Source: Atopsyche davidsoni
Lineage: Eukaryota > Arthropoda > Insecta > Trichoptera > Hydrobiosidae
DNA: 64,000 nucleotides
Assembly: GCA_022113835.1 (NCBI GenBank)
Contig: JAILWY010000006.1
Span: 2,108,001 to 2,172,000 of the forward strand
Reading direction: 5' to 3'
Positions within the stretch are counted from its first letter, which is position 1, and each line of letters begins with the position of its first letter. Below, in pieces: positions 11,978-24,400 of this stretch. A model generated the notes under the pieces. The model saw only the letters and a program-made list of their open reading frames with translations. It was not told the origin of the DNA and ran no database searches. A program made the translations under genes and the position numbers.

Positions 11978-12299
11978 GTTGATATATTTTTCTAAGAGTT
12001 TCTTTAATCAATTTTCAATATTTAAAAAAATGTTCTTAATCATTATCAATCAATTAAACCTGTATAGGTAAAATCGTACTTCCTGTGAGATGGTCTTCAC
12101 AAAAACCAATAATTAAATTTAACAAGTACGTGTATTGACATAATTAAATAGACTAATATCCAGATTGGATTTAAAATGCTTCACTCAGTACTTTGTGTTA
12201 AAAGTCTAGTATTGCAAGTCACACAATATTTAATTAGGCATAATAAGAACATTGTTTCATTTATAGGATATGATTATTAAAAATTCTTGTCTAGTACTA

Positions 12300-12375
12300 G
12301 TGATTGGTTAGCATAGTTGGTAATGCACCTGCCATGTAAGCGAGGGGATGTGGGTTCGAATCCCGCACAAATCAC
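12300..12375 (+). pseudogene. tRNA-like sequence, copy 2
   Basis: Exactly 398 bp downstream of copy 1, with the same A box, B box, paired T arm and defective anticodon loop. Confidence 0.75.
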
Positions 12376-12697
12376 GTTGATATATTTTTCTAAGAGTTTC
12401 TTTAATCAATTTTCAATATTTAAAAAAATGTTCTTAATCATTATCAATCAATTAAACCTGTATAGGTAAAATCGTACTTCCTGTGAGATGGTCTTCACAA
12501 AAACCAATAATTAAATTTAACAAGTACGTGTATTGACATAATTAAATAGACTAATATCCAGATTGGATTTAAAATGCTTCACTCAGTACTTTGTGTTAAA
12601 AGTCTAGTATTGCAAGTCACACAATATTTAATTAGGCATAATAAGAACATTGTTTCATTTATAGGATATGATTATTAAAAATTCTTGTCTAGTACTA

Positions 12698-12773
12698 GTG
12701 ATTGGTTAGCATAGTTGGTAATGCACCTGCCATGTAAGCGAGGGGATGTGGGTTCGAATCCCGCACAAATCAC
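12698..12773 (+). pseudogene. tRNA-like sequence, copy 3
   Basis: Third copy, in the truncated last unit of the array. A 103-codon open frame starting at 12715 runs through it, but it is a by-product of the repeat and not a gene. Confidence 0.75.
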
Positions 12774-12846
12774 GTTGATATATTTTTCTAAGAGTTTCTT
12801 TAATCAATTTTCAATATTTAAAAAAATGTTCTTAATCATTATCAAT

Positions 12847-13710
12847 TCATATCAGGGTTTGCTATTCGGCGAAGCCACGATGCGGTCTGTTATGAATAGA
12901 ATTGTCGACCTTCCCTTGAGTATCATAAGTTTCACATTTGCTATGTATTTAATTTTTTCTTTTGCTCCCCATCCTCAGTTTCTTATAAGTTTCAGTTTTA
13001 AAGACCAATCCAGACTCTTAAATTAAGTTGCTTTATAAAAAAAACACTTATTAATTTTTGATTTGATCTCGAATGTAGAGTTTATATACTCATAAGAAAT
13101 GTTAACACAATATGTATAATGTCGTATAGTTTAGTCGTTTTTCTATTGAGGGTATATTTTATTACCTACATAAAATGTATTACACCGACTATCTGAGAGG
13201 AATCTGGTTGAAGGATGGAGGTTTACGGGACTTTCGTATCGGCAAATCAGTGAGTTTTTACTCGTCCCTTACCTTTTTACGGGAACAATGTGCGACGCAC
13301 GTCGTGAGGATTCCCGCGGCCGTTACGTCCGCCAGACGCCCATAAAAATTTGGTCTTCGGCGGAAACGACGGATGTAATTGGGCATTTCAATTGCGTGTT
13401 GATTTATAACTAGCTGTGCTATCAGAAAACATCTCGTTTTAAACTTTTTTTTGAAAATATATTAAAAATACGTGAAATATCGACCACGTTATTGAAACTT
13501 TGTGTTTTATTACCTATCAGAGTTAGATTTTAAGATTAGGTAAGGTTAGGTTAAGAGGGTTGATTTATTACTCTTTGTGTTATCAAAAAACAATTGTAAG
13601 TAATGATTTTCTTTAAAAATACTAGGAATTGCAAAAAATCGACCACATTACTATTTTTGGCAGCATACCAATTTATGACGGATTTTATAGTCTCCTTAAG
13701 TTTTCCTAGA
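12847..13710. other. Non-coding; GC-rich island 13,190-13,400
   Basis: Unique sequence after the tandem array. A GC- and CpG-rich island (13,190-13,400) has no believable coding frame. At 13536-13555 four 5-mers read TTAGG TAAGG TTAGG TTAAG, a degenerate short stretch of the insect telomere-type repeat. No gene. Confidence 0.45.
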
Positions 13711-13830
13711 AAAATCTTGTTGGCTCAGTGGTAAAACCTTTGACTGTTGACAGAGATTCGCCAGTTCGATTTTCGTCATGACAGGAGTACCTCAAACTGA
13801 TGTTATTGGGCCTGCGTTTTGTTGGTTTGC
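13711..13830 (+). mobile_element. SINE-like element with tRNA-type A and B boxes
   Basis: TGGCTCAGTGG at 13721-13731 is a perfect Pol III A box, and AGTTCGATTTT at 13763-13773 is a degraded B box at the usual distance. The sequence then leaves tRNA resemblance (ATTGGGCCTGCG at about 13,805), as in a tRNA-derived SINE body. Related relics are seen at 45.1 kb (minus) and, less surely, 59.6 kb. Ends and target duplication are not visible. Confidence 0.5.
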
Positions 13831-16800
13831 TTAGACAAAATTAAGAAGAAAGAGGGTGTGTGTAGACGTCTACAGGGTTGCTTAGGCTGTTTACCTGTAG
13901 GGTTGATGAGTTTGGGGTGCTCCCCTTCGGGACACTCGAGCAGGGTTGAAAAATTACTCATGCTGTCTGTATTCGATAGTTTTATAAATAAATTCATGGC
14001 GTTGTTACGTGATAACTTTATTAAAAGTATCAGTGTGTCATTGATGATAAACATACATGACGCATGTATAAGAATCACATATTGATATAGCTGAACACTC
14101 ATCTTCTAAGTCAATCACATAATGTTGCAAAACAAATTGCAATACTTTTTTATAAATTGTATTTGCTAACATACCTCAACTGAGAATATTATGCGTACAC
14201 ACGCACGAGAACGCAGCGACATATACAGTAGATGTTATCAAATAATTAGTATATAATCGATTGCTGTTAGTAAATAAACTCGTTGACTGTAATTTATCGA
14301 AAAGTCTTGACCTTAATATGTGTCTAGTATTAACTAAGTAAATTATACCATACCATACCATGTCCATTTATAATCGAGGATGAGAATCTGCTTTCCTCAA
14401 CATGTGTGTTTTCTCATCATAACAGTCTTATACTTATATTTAATTACAAAAAAAAAATTATTACCTATTGTTTTATGTTTTTGAAATGTCATTTGATTTT
14501 GTTTTATGAAGCTCTCTTGACCTCAATATGTAGATGAGAAAAAAATATTTGTAAGTTTTGTAAATATTTCTTGAATTGGTAGAACTTTCTATGTGATTTT
14601 ATGTTGGATTTGTTGTAAGTAGACCGGCTTAAAATACTTTTGATAAGATCGTCTAAGTGCGTGTACTCGGCAGAAATAGTGTGTTTTGTATTTAAATTTG
14701 AAATAAATTTACATACAATTACAATAACAATTATTGTGGCGTGACAAAGTAAAGTTTTTAACTGCGGTTGGTTTTGAGATCAACAATTATGTCATTGGGA
14801 CGTTTGAACATTTAAAACGTTTCATGTAAACGTATTCTCTTAACATACAAAGTTTTGCATTGATACATGTTAAAAGATATATATTATAATAAGATTTTTT
14901 TAAAAATAATAATTACACCAAATATATCATTAGGACAAATGTTTAATCTCGCCACGTTGCCTATTTTTAATTCGTTAAATAAATATGTAGAATTTCAATA
15001 CATTTTCAATGAACGATTTCATTCACATCTACATCATATTTTTGAGTTTACAGCATGAAATGTAGTATTATCATTATTTTATTTATTAGAAAGGAGTATA
15101 ATAAATATAATTTAATCAGTATTTGCTGAACAGAATACGAAGGTACTAAATGCTTACATCGTCCTGACCTTGCGAGGTCTGCGCCGCTTTTGACAGAGGA
15201 ACTTTTTTTTACGCAAAAAGAACAAGACAGAAATGCCACGAATGAATTCTATTACGCATTTTCAAGGTTGCAGATTCTTTGTTCTCTGTTAGATTGAATC
15301 CTTTTTGAATACAAACATGTCGCGAATATTTCAGCTTTTCTGAAAGAATATAAAATAAATTACAGGATTTTCAGAACACTCTCAGTAATGCTCGACGCTG
15401 GGCTTGCCATTTACGGAATCTAATTCTCCACAATTCTAAAGAGTGTGACTTACTTTTTTTTTAAATTACAAAAATAATGCTTTGTTGATTAAATTTTCTT
15501 GAAATTATAATATGAAATTATATTAACTCTTTTGACCTATTGACTTTACCTAAAACTTTACTCACTCCACTTTGATGTTATTGTTAAAATTAAAGTATAA
15601 AAACAATAGATTTTTTTTTGTATTTTAGGAATAAAACCGAGTGTAAATTTCATCTTATTCTGACAAGCTTGCAAGTTAAAGTTTTTCGCCGCTAATTTAT
15701 AAAGTCAATTTATATGTTACACACATTATAAGAAACAAGTCCATGCCATGTTTTCAAGCATTAACAATGAGTAAATTTAAATAAAAGAAATTAATTTGTT
15801 TCAAATAGGGTAGACTAAGAGTAAGTCTTTTTTAAACTATCCCACGGCAATTTATAAACGGCGTAACGATAAATACCTCAGCACTCGTTCTAATGAAATC
15901 CGTCCGATCCGAGAATTTACCCGATTCGCAGAAAAAATAGCGAATTGAATTGCAAATACTGCTATGCAAAATATGCTTTTTGTTTTTCGTATCATTTATA
16001 CAAATCACACTACCCCAGTATTTTTTCTCATTACAAACACACGTTTCTTTAATCGCGTATAGCAAATTTTTTTGTTTTTGTTTCACAGGTTAGAACTCTT
16101 AGCTAAAACTGTTTGAAAAAAACGAAGGATAAAAGGATGTATTTGCGAGCAAACAGTGTCTTTTTATTTGTGTTTTTTTATTCAAGACTTGGAGAATTGG
16201 AGTTAAAAGTTTGGAACCTTGTTTATATCACTGGGGGTTGGATTAGTCAGATTCGTTCAATAAATTAGATCTAAGTACTCCAAGCTTTGGTAAAATCACA
16301 TACTGTTTTTAATTATATTTTAATAAATGTAAAATCATAAAATAAATACGCCGTTGAATCATAACTTTACTATGACATTTACTGTAGGTCTCTGTGGTTA
16401 AATACCGAGAAAGTTGTGAATACCATTTATATACTTCTTTCTCCAACGTAAATTTTATTTTTAATATTTTGTCACTATTGCTAGTAATTATTTAACTATA
16501 CACAGTCTGAATTTTTAATAAGGCGTACTAAGTTTTTTTTTTTTTTAGTATACATGACGTTACTGCGCTAGTGAGCTCGCGTCGTTCATATTGTATATAT
16601 TAATTGAATACGTAAAAATATTCTATCATTGTCAATGTATTTCGAAAAAAATTGTACAAATAATAATTTCTTATGCACGTTCATTTACATTCAGGCGGTT
16701 TCTGTTTTCACTTGGCACAGATGAAGACTTTGGACTTTATTACTGCAATTTAAATTTAAGTACTCGGCTTGTATACGAGTTCATAATTTTATGTAGCGGA

Positions 16801-17180
16801 ACGTTACATAATTATTGTAACTATGGCGTTTTTGGGCAATGACAAGTTATGCATGCTTGGCACGTATTTATAAATATTAATTTTATCGCGGCCGCTGGCC
16901 TCACGTGAACTTGACAAATTGGTGTATTGCATTATTGTAAAACATACGTATTTTTGTATATAAATAAATAACTTACAATCCGACGTTTAAACTTACTTTT
17001 GACGCACTGAGGTCTCATAGTTTCTCGCATCTCGCAGAATTGATACGTATCACCAAACATACTTATTTGAAAACACTTTGAAATTATCTGAAGATTTTTT
17101 TAGTCCCTATTGCAATTTATCTCTTATTTATCTGTTTATAAGATATTAGGTTTATTTTTATATTTTAGAAGCATTGGTCG
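13831..17180. other. AT-rich non-coding sequence
   Basis: Several short open frames (62-99 codons) on both strands show no domain, signal or codon pattern and look random. A triple ATACC repeat lies near 14,344. Nothing else is recognised. Confidence 0.55.
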
Positions 17181-17360
17181 TGCGGCTAATAAGTTTGGCA
17201 ATATGTGTTGTGTATCAAGATGCTGAGCAGGTGTCTCGGGGATCGCTATTCCGCAGACGGCGCGGTCGTACTGCAATTATCAGCACCGCCAGGCTACCTG
17301 TGATAAGCTGCGATCTTATGCGTCACGTACAGTGCACATGCACCTAGCTGCATGCGGAGA
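17181..17360. other. Small GC-richer island
   Basis: A compact island with two CAGGTG/CACCTG-like E-boxes (near 17,229 and 17,295) and a GATAAG. Possibly regulatory; no coding frame. Confidence 0.25.
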
Positions 17361-20300
17361 GAATGATGAGCATCTATAATATATATCAATATTAATAACT
17401 TATAGTTAATAAGTTTACCTGCTGCTACAAGGGTTTTGCTTTGCGAATTCCACATCTTGCTGATATAGTAGCAAATAATCCGCACATAGCAAATATTTGT
17501 TCAGATTGAATTATTGTGTGCGTAGTTTGTTATTTTTTTATTTTCAGTTGTAAACACAGTCACATGCTAAGCGTGGGTTTCCGTTTCAAATCCTCCGTAA
17601 AAGTATTTGATTCTAATGTGTGTAAATAATCAATACTTTGACAGGGAGTACTTGGTGGAATTCCATTTTAATATTTTAACTAAAATACTTGAGTGAGTTT
17701 TCCTCAACTCAGTTTGATAATGCCAACGTATAAGGTTGGCGAAACCGGTCACCAATAAAAATTAACATGTCGAAAAATCACTCATGTATTTTATTTAAAA
17801 TATTATAATGTGTATAATAAGACAAATACCGTTATTATAACAAGCCTGGGATTTGATGATTGAATGTATGATAATAGGTTTTTTAACACATTTTCGAAGT
17901 ATATTTCAAAATTTAATAATATATATTTTGAATGCATATTTCTAAGGTTCTCATGCAACAATTTGCAGTGTTTATTGCTTATTGCTATTTTCATATTATT
18001 TTCGCTTTTTTTGTTCAAATAAAGTTATTTAATTATAAAATTTGTGAAATTTACAGTTTTGATTTTGGACAAGCATCATGAGGTTCGTGTCAGTGAAGAT
18101 ACTACAGAACTAACTCTTACTTTAATGTTATAAAAATAAGCCAACCGCATATAATTCATGTAATGAATTCCATACCCTAGGACGGGACTACGCATTCGGC
18201 AAGGACTCCATTTCAAAGTGAGATCTATTAGATTTTTATTTATTTATAGACGTTCAAATAAAAGACTACCCTCTTTGAACTACGACACCGAACCCGGATA
18301 TTTGATTCTACCCTTAGTGAAAAGGGATGATATAAATTTAAGCTTGATCAACTACTTGAAGAGAAGAAAATAAGTACACACATTTTTCCTGAAAACCCTA
18401 CTTAATAATATTTATAAGTAATTAATATGTTGACTTGATATATATGCGTAAGATTTGAGTAAGTTAGTAGTACGTAATCAAATAATTGATTAGTGTTTTT
18501 CTATGTAAAATGAATCTTAATATTTCACGACTTATCTATAATTGTGATCAGTATTAAGTTTTGCTTTCACAGTGTGTATGTTAGGTACAGTGAATGTTAA
18601 TAGCTAACGCGGATTCGTGCAGCTTCGTGCGGGTTCGGGTAATTCCGCTGGGCTTAGGTGTTAATTCTATGGAATGGAGGTAGAAAGTAATTACACACAT
18701 AGTAAAGTCACGTGGCGTGTTGTAAATTTCCATCCTTTGAATAAGACATGAATGTTAGTACAGTGGTAGATGGCAAAGGCATCAAGAAGTTGCGATAATA
18801 ACACTTAACTTTATAATTAGATTAAAAAACGATTTTTTTTTTATAGCATATGATATTTTTTAATATTTTGAATCTAAAACGTTTTCTATTTTAATTAGTG
18901 CAGTGTGGTAGGAAATTGTTCTAGCTAGAAGCAGCTACAAAGGCGTTGATTGACGCCCACCGACATGCCTTTAATGTACCCAAGGCGTTACGAAGTACTC
19001 AATGCCAGGTCTTTCGTTGCCTTAGGATCAATTTAAACAAAACTAAAATACAATGTATAGACCGAACTTGTGTACATACCTAATATAATGAATATAAATT
19101 CATATCTATTGTCTGTCTACCTTGACACAAAGATCAACCTTATTTCAATGCGTATGGAATTTATTACTAAATATACATAACACATATTATTGATTTTACA
19201 CGTAATATTTTTGTCTGGATTTTACAACAGTTTTATATTCTTTTAAACATGTATAGTTTTTATACTGGAAGGTTTGTAGAATTTCTGCCAGGCCTATTTA
19301 AGATCGTTATACATCGTTTACTTATCATGGGATCCCGGATTTGAATATAATTTTTCTCTAAATAAAAAAAAACCTTTTGATAAAGTACTTTCTGATAAAA
19401 AAAATTTAGAAATCAAGACAATACCAGACCGCAGTTGCCTCTAATTGCTTCAAACCTTTTGTATACATGGCCTTCTTTCAGTTACAGACTTGCTAATCTT
19501 ACAGTAAATTCTTTTTCATAGCCTTTTCATTTGGATAATGTTAGCTCAAATATCTCATTCTTTTTGTGTATAGTTTATATTAAGACTCTCAATTTAGTTA
19601 TGGATTATATAACATTGAAACAGGCACCTTAAAGTTATATTCTATAAAGCTGCAAAGCTTCAAAGGGATTTTTTTCGTTAATATTGAATACGGGGTTGTT
19701 TTCAGATAATTGTATATATCTCGCAAGCGTTCAACTTCTTTAATAAAACTTTCTATTGCCCATTTCATTGACTGACGTTGAATACTCATTCTTATTCAAA
19801 TACCTTAGCTGTTTTAGTACCTTTTTTGTAATAACGATTAAAATAATGGCCAACTTTAATTAATTCTAAAGCCAGCTCAATCAAACGTAGACGTTATCTG
19901 TCGGCTCCTTCCATCACGTCAATTAAGGAATTATAAAAAATTTACAACGGTCCCAACGTATTTTTATAAAAATATATTTATTGATTGCTTCCTGTCATTT
20001 ATGTGTAAAGAAGTGTCATCTTTGACGCGTTTATCTGCTTTTAATAAATTTACAAAGAAAAATAATTAAATGAATAATCAATTGCATGGAATTTTCGTTT
20101 TATTTTTTAATAAAATCTTACAATATATCAAACATGAATAAAAATCTTGGTGAAGCTAGACTTTCCAATTTTATTTAAGCTAAACCGAAAAAAAAATCTA
20201 TGATGCAGATTTTTATTTTATTTATTATTTACTTGTATGCAACAAAACGAATGTCGGAGATTTATAAAATCTCACTCAGTCATAATTGCCTCTTAATGTT

Positions 20301-21179
20301 TCCTGCTGCTGGCCTTCATGGCTTTCCCTTGCGGTCTCTAATTTTATTATAAACGTCCAGGGATTATCAGAGCTTAGATGTCTGCTACTCGTGTAGTTAA
20401 AAATATTATATAATTTGATACTTTTTCACGAATAATACTCTTGAGTTTTTATTCCTTTTCTCAGACATGAAAGTGAGTAACTTTAAGTTTTCTTAGGGAT
20501 GTAAAAAGACAGCAGTAAAAAAATATCGGTTCCATGATCACCCCAACTACTTTCAGATATAATTAATCACGAGACTTCAGCCGTTGTATTCGCATTCCTT
20601 CCCTGTGTTACAAGTTTAAGTAGATTATGGTTTAAGGCTTTTTTTTATAGTCAAACAAGTTTGAGACTTAGATATTTAATCTTCTATTTTATTTTTTTCC
20701 AAAACTATTAAATTTAAGCGTATTCGATATATATTAAACAGTGCGTAAAATAACTAAAATAATTTAAATAATTTAATAAAAAGCAACATTTTCTCATTCA
20801 CAATTTTTAAGCAAAGTTTTCGCAAATAGATTAGTCTGGCATTATTAAACTCAAAGATCACAGTTTATGGAACCGAAACCTTCGAATATGAGAAAGGACG
20901 TGAAACATGGTTGTTACCCAACTTAGAGTGCAAATAAAAATAAATAAGGTATTTCTAGAGAACAGGTACTTTGATTAGGAAGATAATTTTTTTAAAGCTA
21001 TTATTACATATTAATTTTATTGACGTTTTGGCACGCATAGGTTTATTGTATTTTCAAGGAAACAGCTCATGTATGTTGTGTTAGAATATTTGTTTTAGAA
21101 TAGGTGAGATGTACGTAAGGTTTATTTTTTAAATGTAAATATACGTGTCAACCTGCATAGTGTTATGAACGTTTCGTAC
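17361..21179. other. AT-rich non-coding sequence
   Basis: No gene, RNA or element is supported. A short GC-rich patch with small self-complementary segments lies at 18,940-19,020. Confidence 0.55.
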
Positions 21180-21500
21180 TGAATCTTTTGTACCGATTCC
21201 GACTGGACTGCGTCATGTCCCATTCCGAGCGATCAGCGATCACTCGAGGTGGTGCTCAGTTCCTGGCGGCGTTGCAGGTGGGCATGGCCCATGATTAGGT
21301 TTGAGCAATTAGCCTGGAGCGACGGCTGCAGTCTCCGTGCATCATCAGCAATAGCCAGAGCTGTAGGCGAGAATGTGCAATACCCCGATCCGGGTTATTA
21401 GTCCCATTGTTGACGATCTGGCTGGCCGGCGGGTCTGCAACGAGGGTTGCTTTTGAGTGCCACGGAATGGTTTTGATCGTAAATTGAATTGGTACAAACC
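21180..21500. other. GC-rich island, unidentified
   Basis: About 300 bp of high-complexity, GC-rich sequence between AT-rich flanks, without a long open frame or recognisable repeat. It includes a CAATTAGCC homeodomain-type core near 21,306. Complexity and composition fit a conserved regulatory element, but conservation cannot be tested here. Confidence 0.3.
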
Positions 21501-23460
21501 GATTGATAGGTTGATTGCCTGTGGCGTGCAGTTAACCCAATAATTTTATAGCTAAAGTTATTGTTTTACAATCGTTCAGTAAATTTTTCTAGACTGCTGA
21601 TTACATGAAATATTTTTTATAACAAAAAAAGCATCAGCAAGAGTGCAATTGACTCTTGCTCCCTTGTTCCCTGAGTCCTGCCTCGACATGTTTGATTATA
21701 ATTTTTATACGTTGCTTAATGTGTACGGTATTCTCAAGGTCAAATAAGCTTTTAAGACAAAAGTAGTTACTTAAAAAGGAGGCATGTTTTTTTATAATTT
21801 ATTTGAGGTAGTATTTCGCTTTGATGAAAACGAGTTTGGACAAAGAAATATGATTTTGTAGAAAATATAAATAATCTTCCTTCGGGCACTAGTGATAAAT
21901 TTTTAACATTTTTTCTAAGTGGCAACGCAAAGTTTTATTTTCATTTATTCCTCGTGCATATATCATCCCGTCTCACAACTTGACTGACATGGAAATATGA
22001 ACATTGTAAGGAAGCGTCTGGAAGTGAACCGAACGCTGGGCTAATACATTAAAATAGATCCCTCTTGGGGACTTCGTACAAAGAATACGGATGTACAAGG
22101 AAATAAACCAAACCTCCAACACTTTGTATGATGAACGACGCGTTTTTGCCCTGAAATATATATACGGCTCATCTTCAAATATACTCGGGGCATCATGGCG
22201 AATTCTATATAAAATGTACATACAAATATGCTAAAGGGTGATAGGGAAGGTCAATCTGAATAAAATTCGTATAAAAATGTATTAACTGCGTAAATCAAAT
22301 GTGAAAATATATATAAATGTCGATTTACGACTGCCAATGTAACGTGGGGCGTGTTTGAACGGTGTTTTATTTTATTCGCCAATTTATTTTCGTTTTGATA
22401 AAATAATGCTATGTTTACTTGCGTGGTTAGCTAGCAACATTCAAACGATCTGTAAACAGCAAAAGCTTATGTCAATGTCAATGATATTTTATCCGTTAAT
22501 TATTTTCCTTTCTTAAGGATGAAGGTCCTCTCTAATCATATATCTATGCACTGTTGCCAGCCTCGCGCCAACATCCGAATTAATGCACCCACTTGTCGTC
22601 TATCCACTGTACCTTCCAATGTCTTTTCGGCTTCCTACTACCCCGATGATCCCCCTTATTTCATATATATATATATATATATAAATATATATGTGTATAC
22701 ATAAATGTTAGTATGAAAGTTCAATAAGGCCATGTACACTTAGCAGATTTCTTGTAGAGCTCCGTGGCGTAGGATTATTTGCGAGTTGCTGTACATGCGT
22801 GTGAAGGCTTGTCGATACCTCACGCCCTTCATCACCGTGATATGACAAGCTGTCGCGGTATCGATACGCATCGAATACCCAAGACACGTAAATCACGAAT
22901 TAATTGGACGTAATCATGGAAAATAGCAGGTTTTTTCCGAAACCTAATATAAGATTTTAATTGTTATGTCGACTTTGTCATTGTGGTAATTGCTCTAAGA
23001 GCTATATTTATTTGAAAAAAAGTCGTAACGTTATCGTATTTAATACTAATTTTATTACACAGATAATTCATACATTTGAAGAAATACGTATGTTTGATGT
23101 TGGAGGTAATAATACTAATTTTCCGATACATTAAATTTACCAGTAAGCGACATTTAAAAAATGTTTGTATAAAAAAATATTTCAATTAAACGTAGCTAAG
23201 GTAAATGTGATACATTTACATGTATAATTACAGATGGACAATAACAACAAAAGGTTCGCCCCTTTAACGACCTTTTAAATTGAGTTTCTTGTTTTGTGAA
23301 AAGATAAAACTTTGCAGTACGTGTTTAAATATTTTCAAATAAAAGAAATAATACGAGAAACCATCTCATGTATGTCATATCGTAAGTATCGATTTTTGTA
23401 CAATAGCTTAATGGAATTGAAAATAGTTAGACTTGACCATGTTAGCTATATAAATGTAGC
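21501..23460. other. AT-rich non-coding sequence with (AT)n microsatellite
   Basis: An (AT)n tract lies at about 22,661-22,693. Open frames of 61-82 codons here have no recognisable features. No gene supported. Confidence 0.55.
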
Positions 23461-23465
23461 TATAA

Positions 23466-23622
23466 ACGAAGCGGAAGGTCTCTAGGTAAATATAGAATCC
23501 TACAGTTGATTGTACAAGGAATAATCGATGGAAAAAGGGGCATTGCAAGGAGGAAGCTTTCGTGGACGCGGACTTTGCGTCAGTGGCTGGAGGCCGATGA
23601 AATGCTCACAAACCTCTTATGA
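23466..23622 (+). pseudogene. LINE reverse-transcriptase 3' relic
   Basis: From 23500 one frame gives LQLIVQGIIDGKRGIARRK, then LSWTRTLRQWLE, ending at a stop near 23,622. This matches the C-terminal region of insect non-LTR reverse transcriptases (LQLIxQGKIxGKRxxGRRxxSWLxNLRxW). The stretch just upstream (AAGCGGAAGGTCTC) matches the LINE at 57.0 kb at the DNA level but has lost about 25 bp, so the reading frame is broken. It is a truncated dead copy of the same family. Confidence 0.8.
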
Positions 23623-23840
23623 GGAGAGGAATCAGAAGAAAAATATATTTATGTAATATGTGTATATTTGGGTAAAATTTTAATTTAGTTTTATTAAGGG
23701 ACGGACACGTCATGTAAATAACTACAGCCTTAAAATTACAACAAAAATGTGGTACTTTAACGAGCTTTTACTACTGGTGTTCCATGTTTTGTGGCAAGTC
23801 ATAATTTTGCAGTACGTTTCTTTTAGTGCGTTTAAAAAGT
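23623..23840. other. AT-rich sequence, possible LINE 3' UTR
   Basis: Directly downstream of the LINE relic. No independent feature. Confidence 0.3.
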
Positions 23841-23946
23841 AGTGACGTCCCGGCATCGCCCTGCCGGGACACCACTAAAGCAGAATTACCCCCGGGGGCG
23901 CGGGCCCACCACCATCACCACCACCACCACCACCATCACCACCACA
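23841..23946. repeat. GC hairpin, CCCCCGGGGG palindrome and CAC/CAT triplet tract
   Basis: GTCCCGGCA (23847-23855) pairs perfectly with TGCCGGGAC (23862-23870) across a 6-base loop, and flanking AGTG/CACT extends the arms. A 10-bp palindrome, CCCCCGGGGG, sits at 23889-23898. A CAC/CAT trinucleotide microsatellite of about 40 bp fills 23906-23945 and would encode a His run in one frame, but no gene surrounds it. GC-rich sequence continues to about 24,060. Confidence 0.7.
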
Positions 23947-24235
23947 GCCTGCATGCTCATTCTCCTCGCGGTGCTTAGCGTTTACGACGAGCCCCCGCGC
24001 GAATAAATCTTGGAGCCGAATGGAGCCGAGTGAGGCTGAGTGATGGGATATCTGCGAACAACTCGTAATCGCGATTTCATACTGTATCTACAACACTCCA
24101 GCCCTTTGTTTAATTGTTATTTTTTTTTTTTTTTGTTTATTTGAAATTATGGATTCATTACATATACATATGAAGATTTGAAAGAAAATAATTATGAGTA
24201 ATGCTTATTGAAAATGGCTATCCAAATAAATCATT

Positions 24236-24400
24236 TTTAACTTTCTTCTTCATCAAATGCCTTTTCTCAGAGGAGGTTGGCAACCATTTCACTGAGCATA
24301 CACTCATGCTGAGCCAGTGTTCATGGAATATAGTGAAGTGGGTCCCCGGGTCCACTACTCCATTACCGATCCTTTACACACGCTCACGGTACAAAATGGC
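24236..24400 (-). mobile_element. Dispersed repeat copy A (probable retroelement fragment)
   Basis: Matches 30,811-31,160 over blocks such as AGGAGGTTGGCAACCATTTC, CTCATGCTGAGC and GTCCACTACTCCATTACCGA. Copy A lacks about 16 bp and about 200 bp that are present in the other copy. The orientation is inferred from the retroelement-type tail beside the other copy. No coding capacity. Confidence 0.6.

Larger units (their letters stand above)
11831..12846 (+). repeat. 398-bp tandem array, about 2.5 copies, with tRNA-like cores
   Basis: Copy 1 11831-12228, copy 2 12229-12626, copy 3 12627-12846, truncated after 220 bp. Read side by side, I found no differences between the copies over their shared length. 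The exact 398-bp period and near-identity indicate a very recent tandem duplication, or a collapsed or mis-joined assembly region. Each copy contains a 76-bp tRNA-like sequence with perfect RNA polymerase III A- and B-box matches. About 60 bp on each side of that core also matches the elements at 55.7-56.2 kb, so the tRNA-like part is embedded in a larger mobile module rather than sitting at its 5' end. Confidence 0.9.

Noticed and set aside
12715..13026. 103-codon frame starting MVMHLPCKRGDVGSNPAQ
   Set aside because: The N-terminal part is a translation of the tRNA-like core and its tail is random sequence after the array.
13536..13555. Interstitial telomere array
   Set aside because: Only two exact TTAGG units; too short and degenerate to claim.
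20465..20472. An 8-base microexon between TTTATTCCTTTTCTCAG and GTGAGTAA
   Set aside because: Splice signals are good but 8 bases give no reading support, no branch context was checked, and chance pairs are expected in 64 kb.
23906..23945. Poly-histidine coding exon
   Set aside because: No open frame of useful length, splice sites or start context around the CAC/CAT tract; it is a microsatellite.
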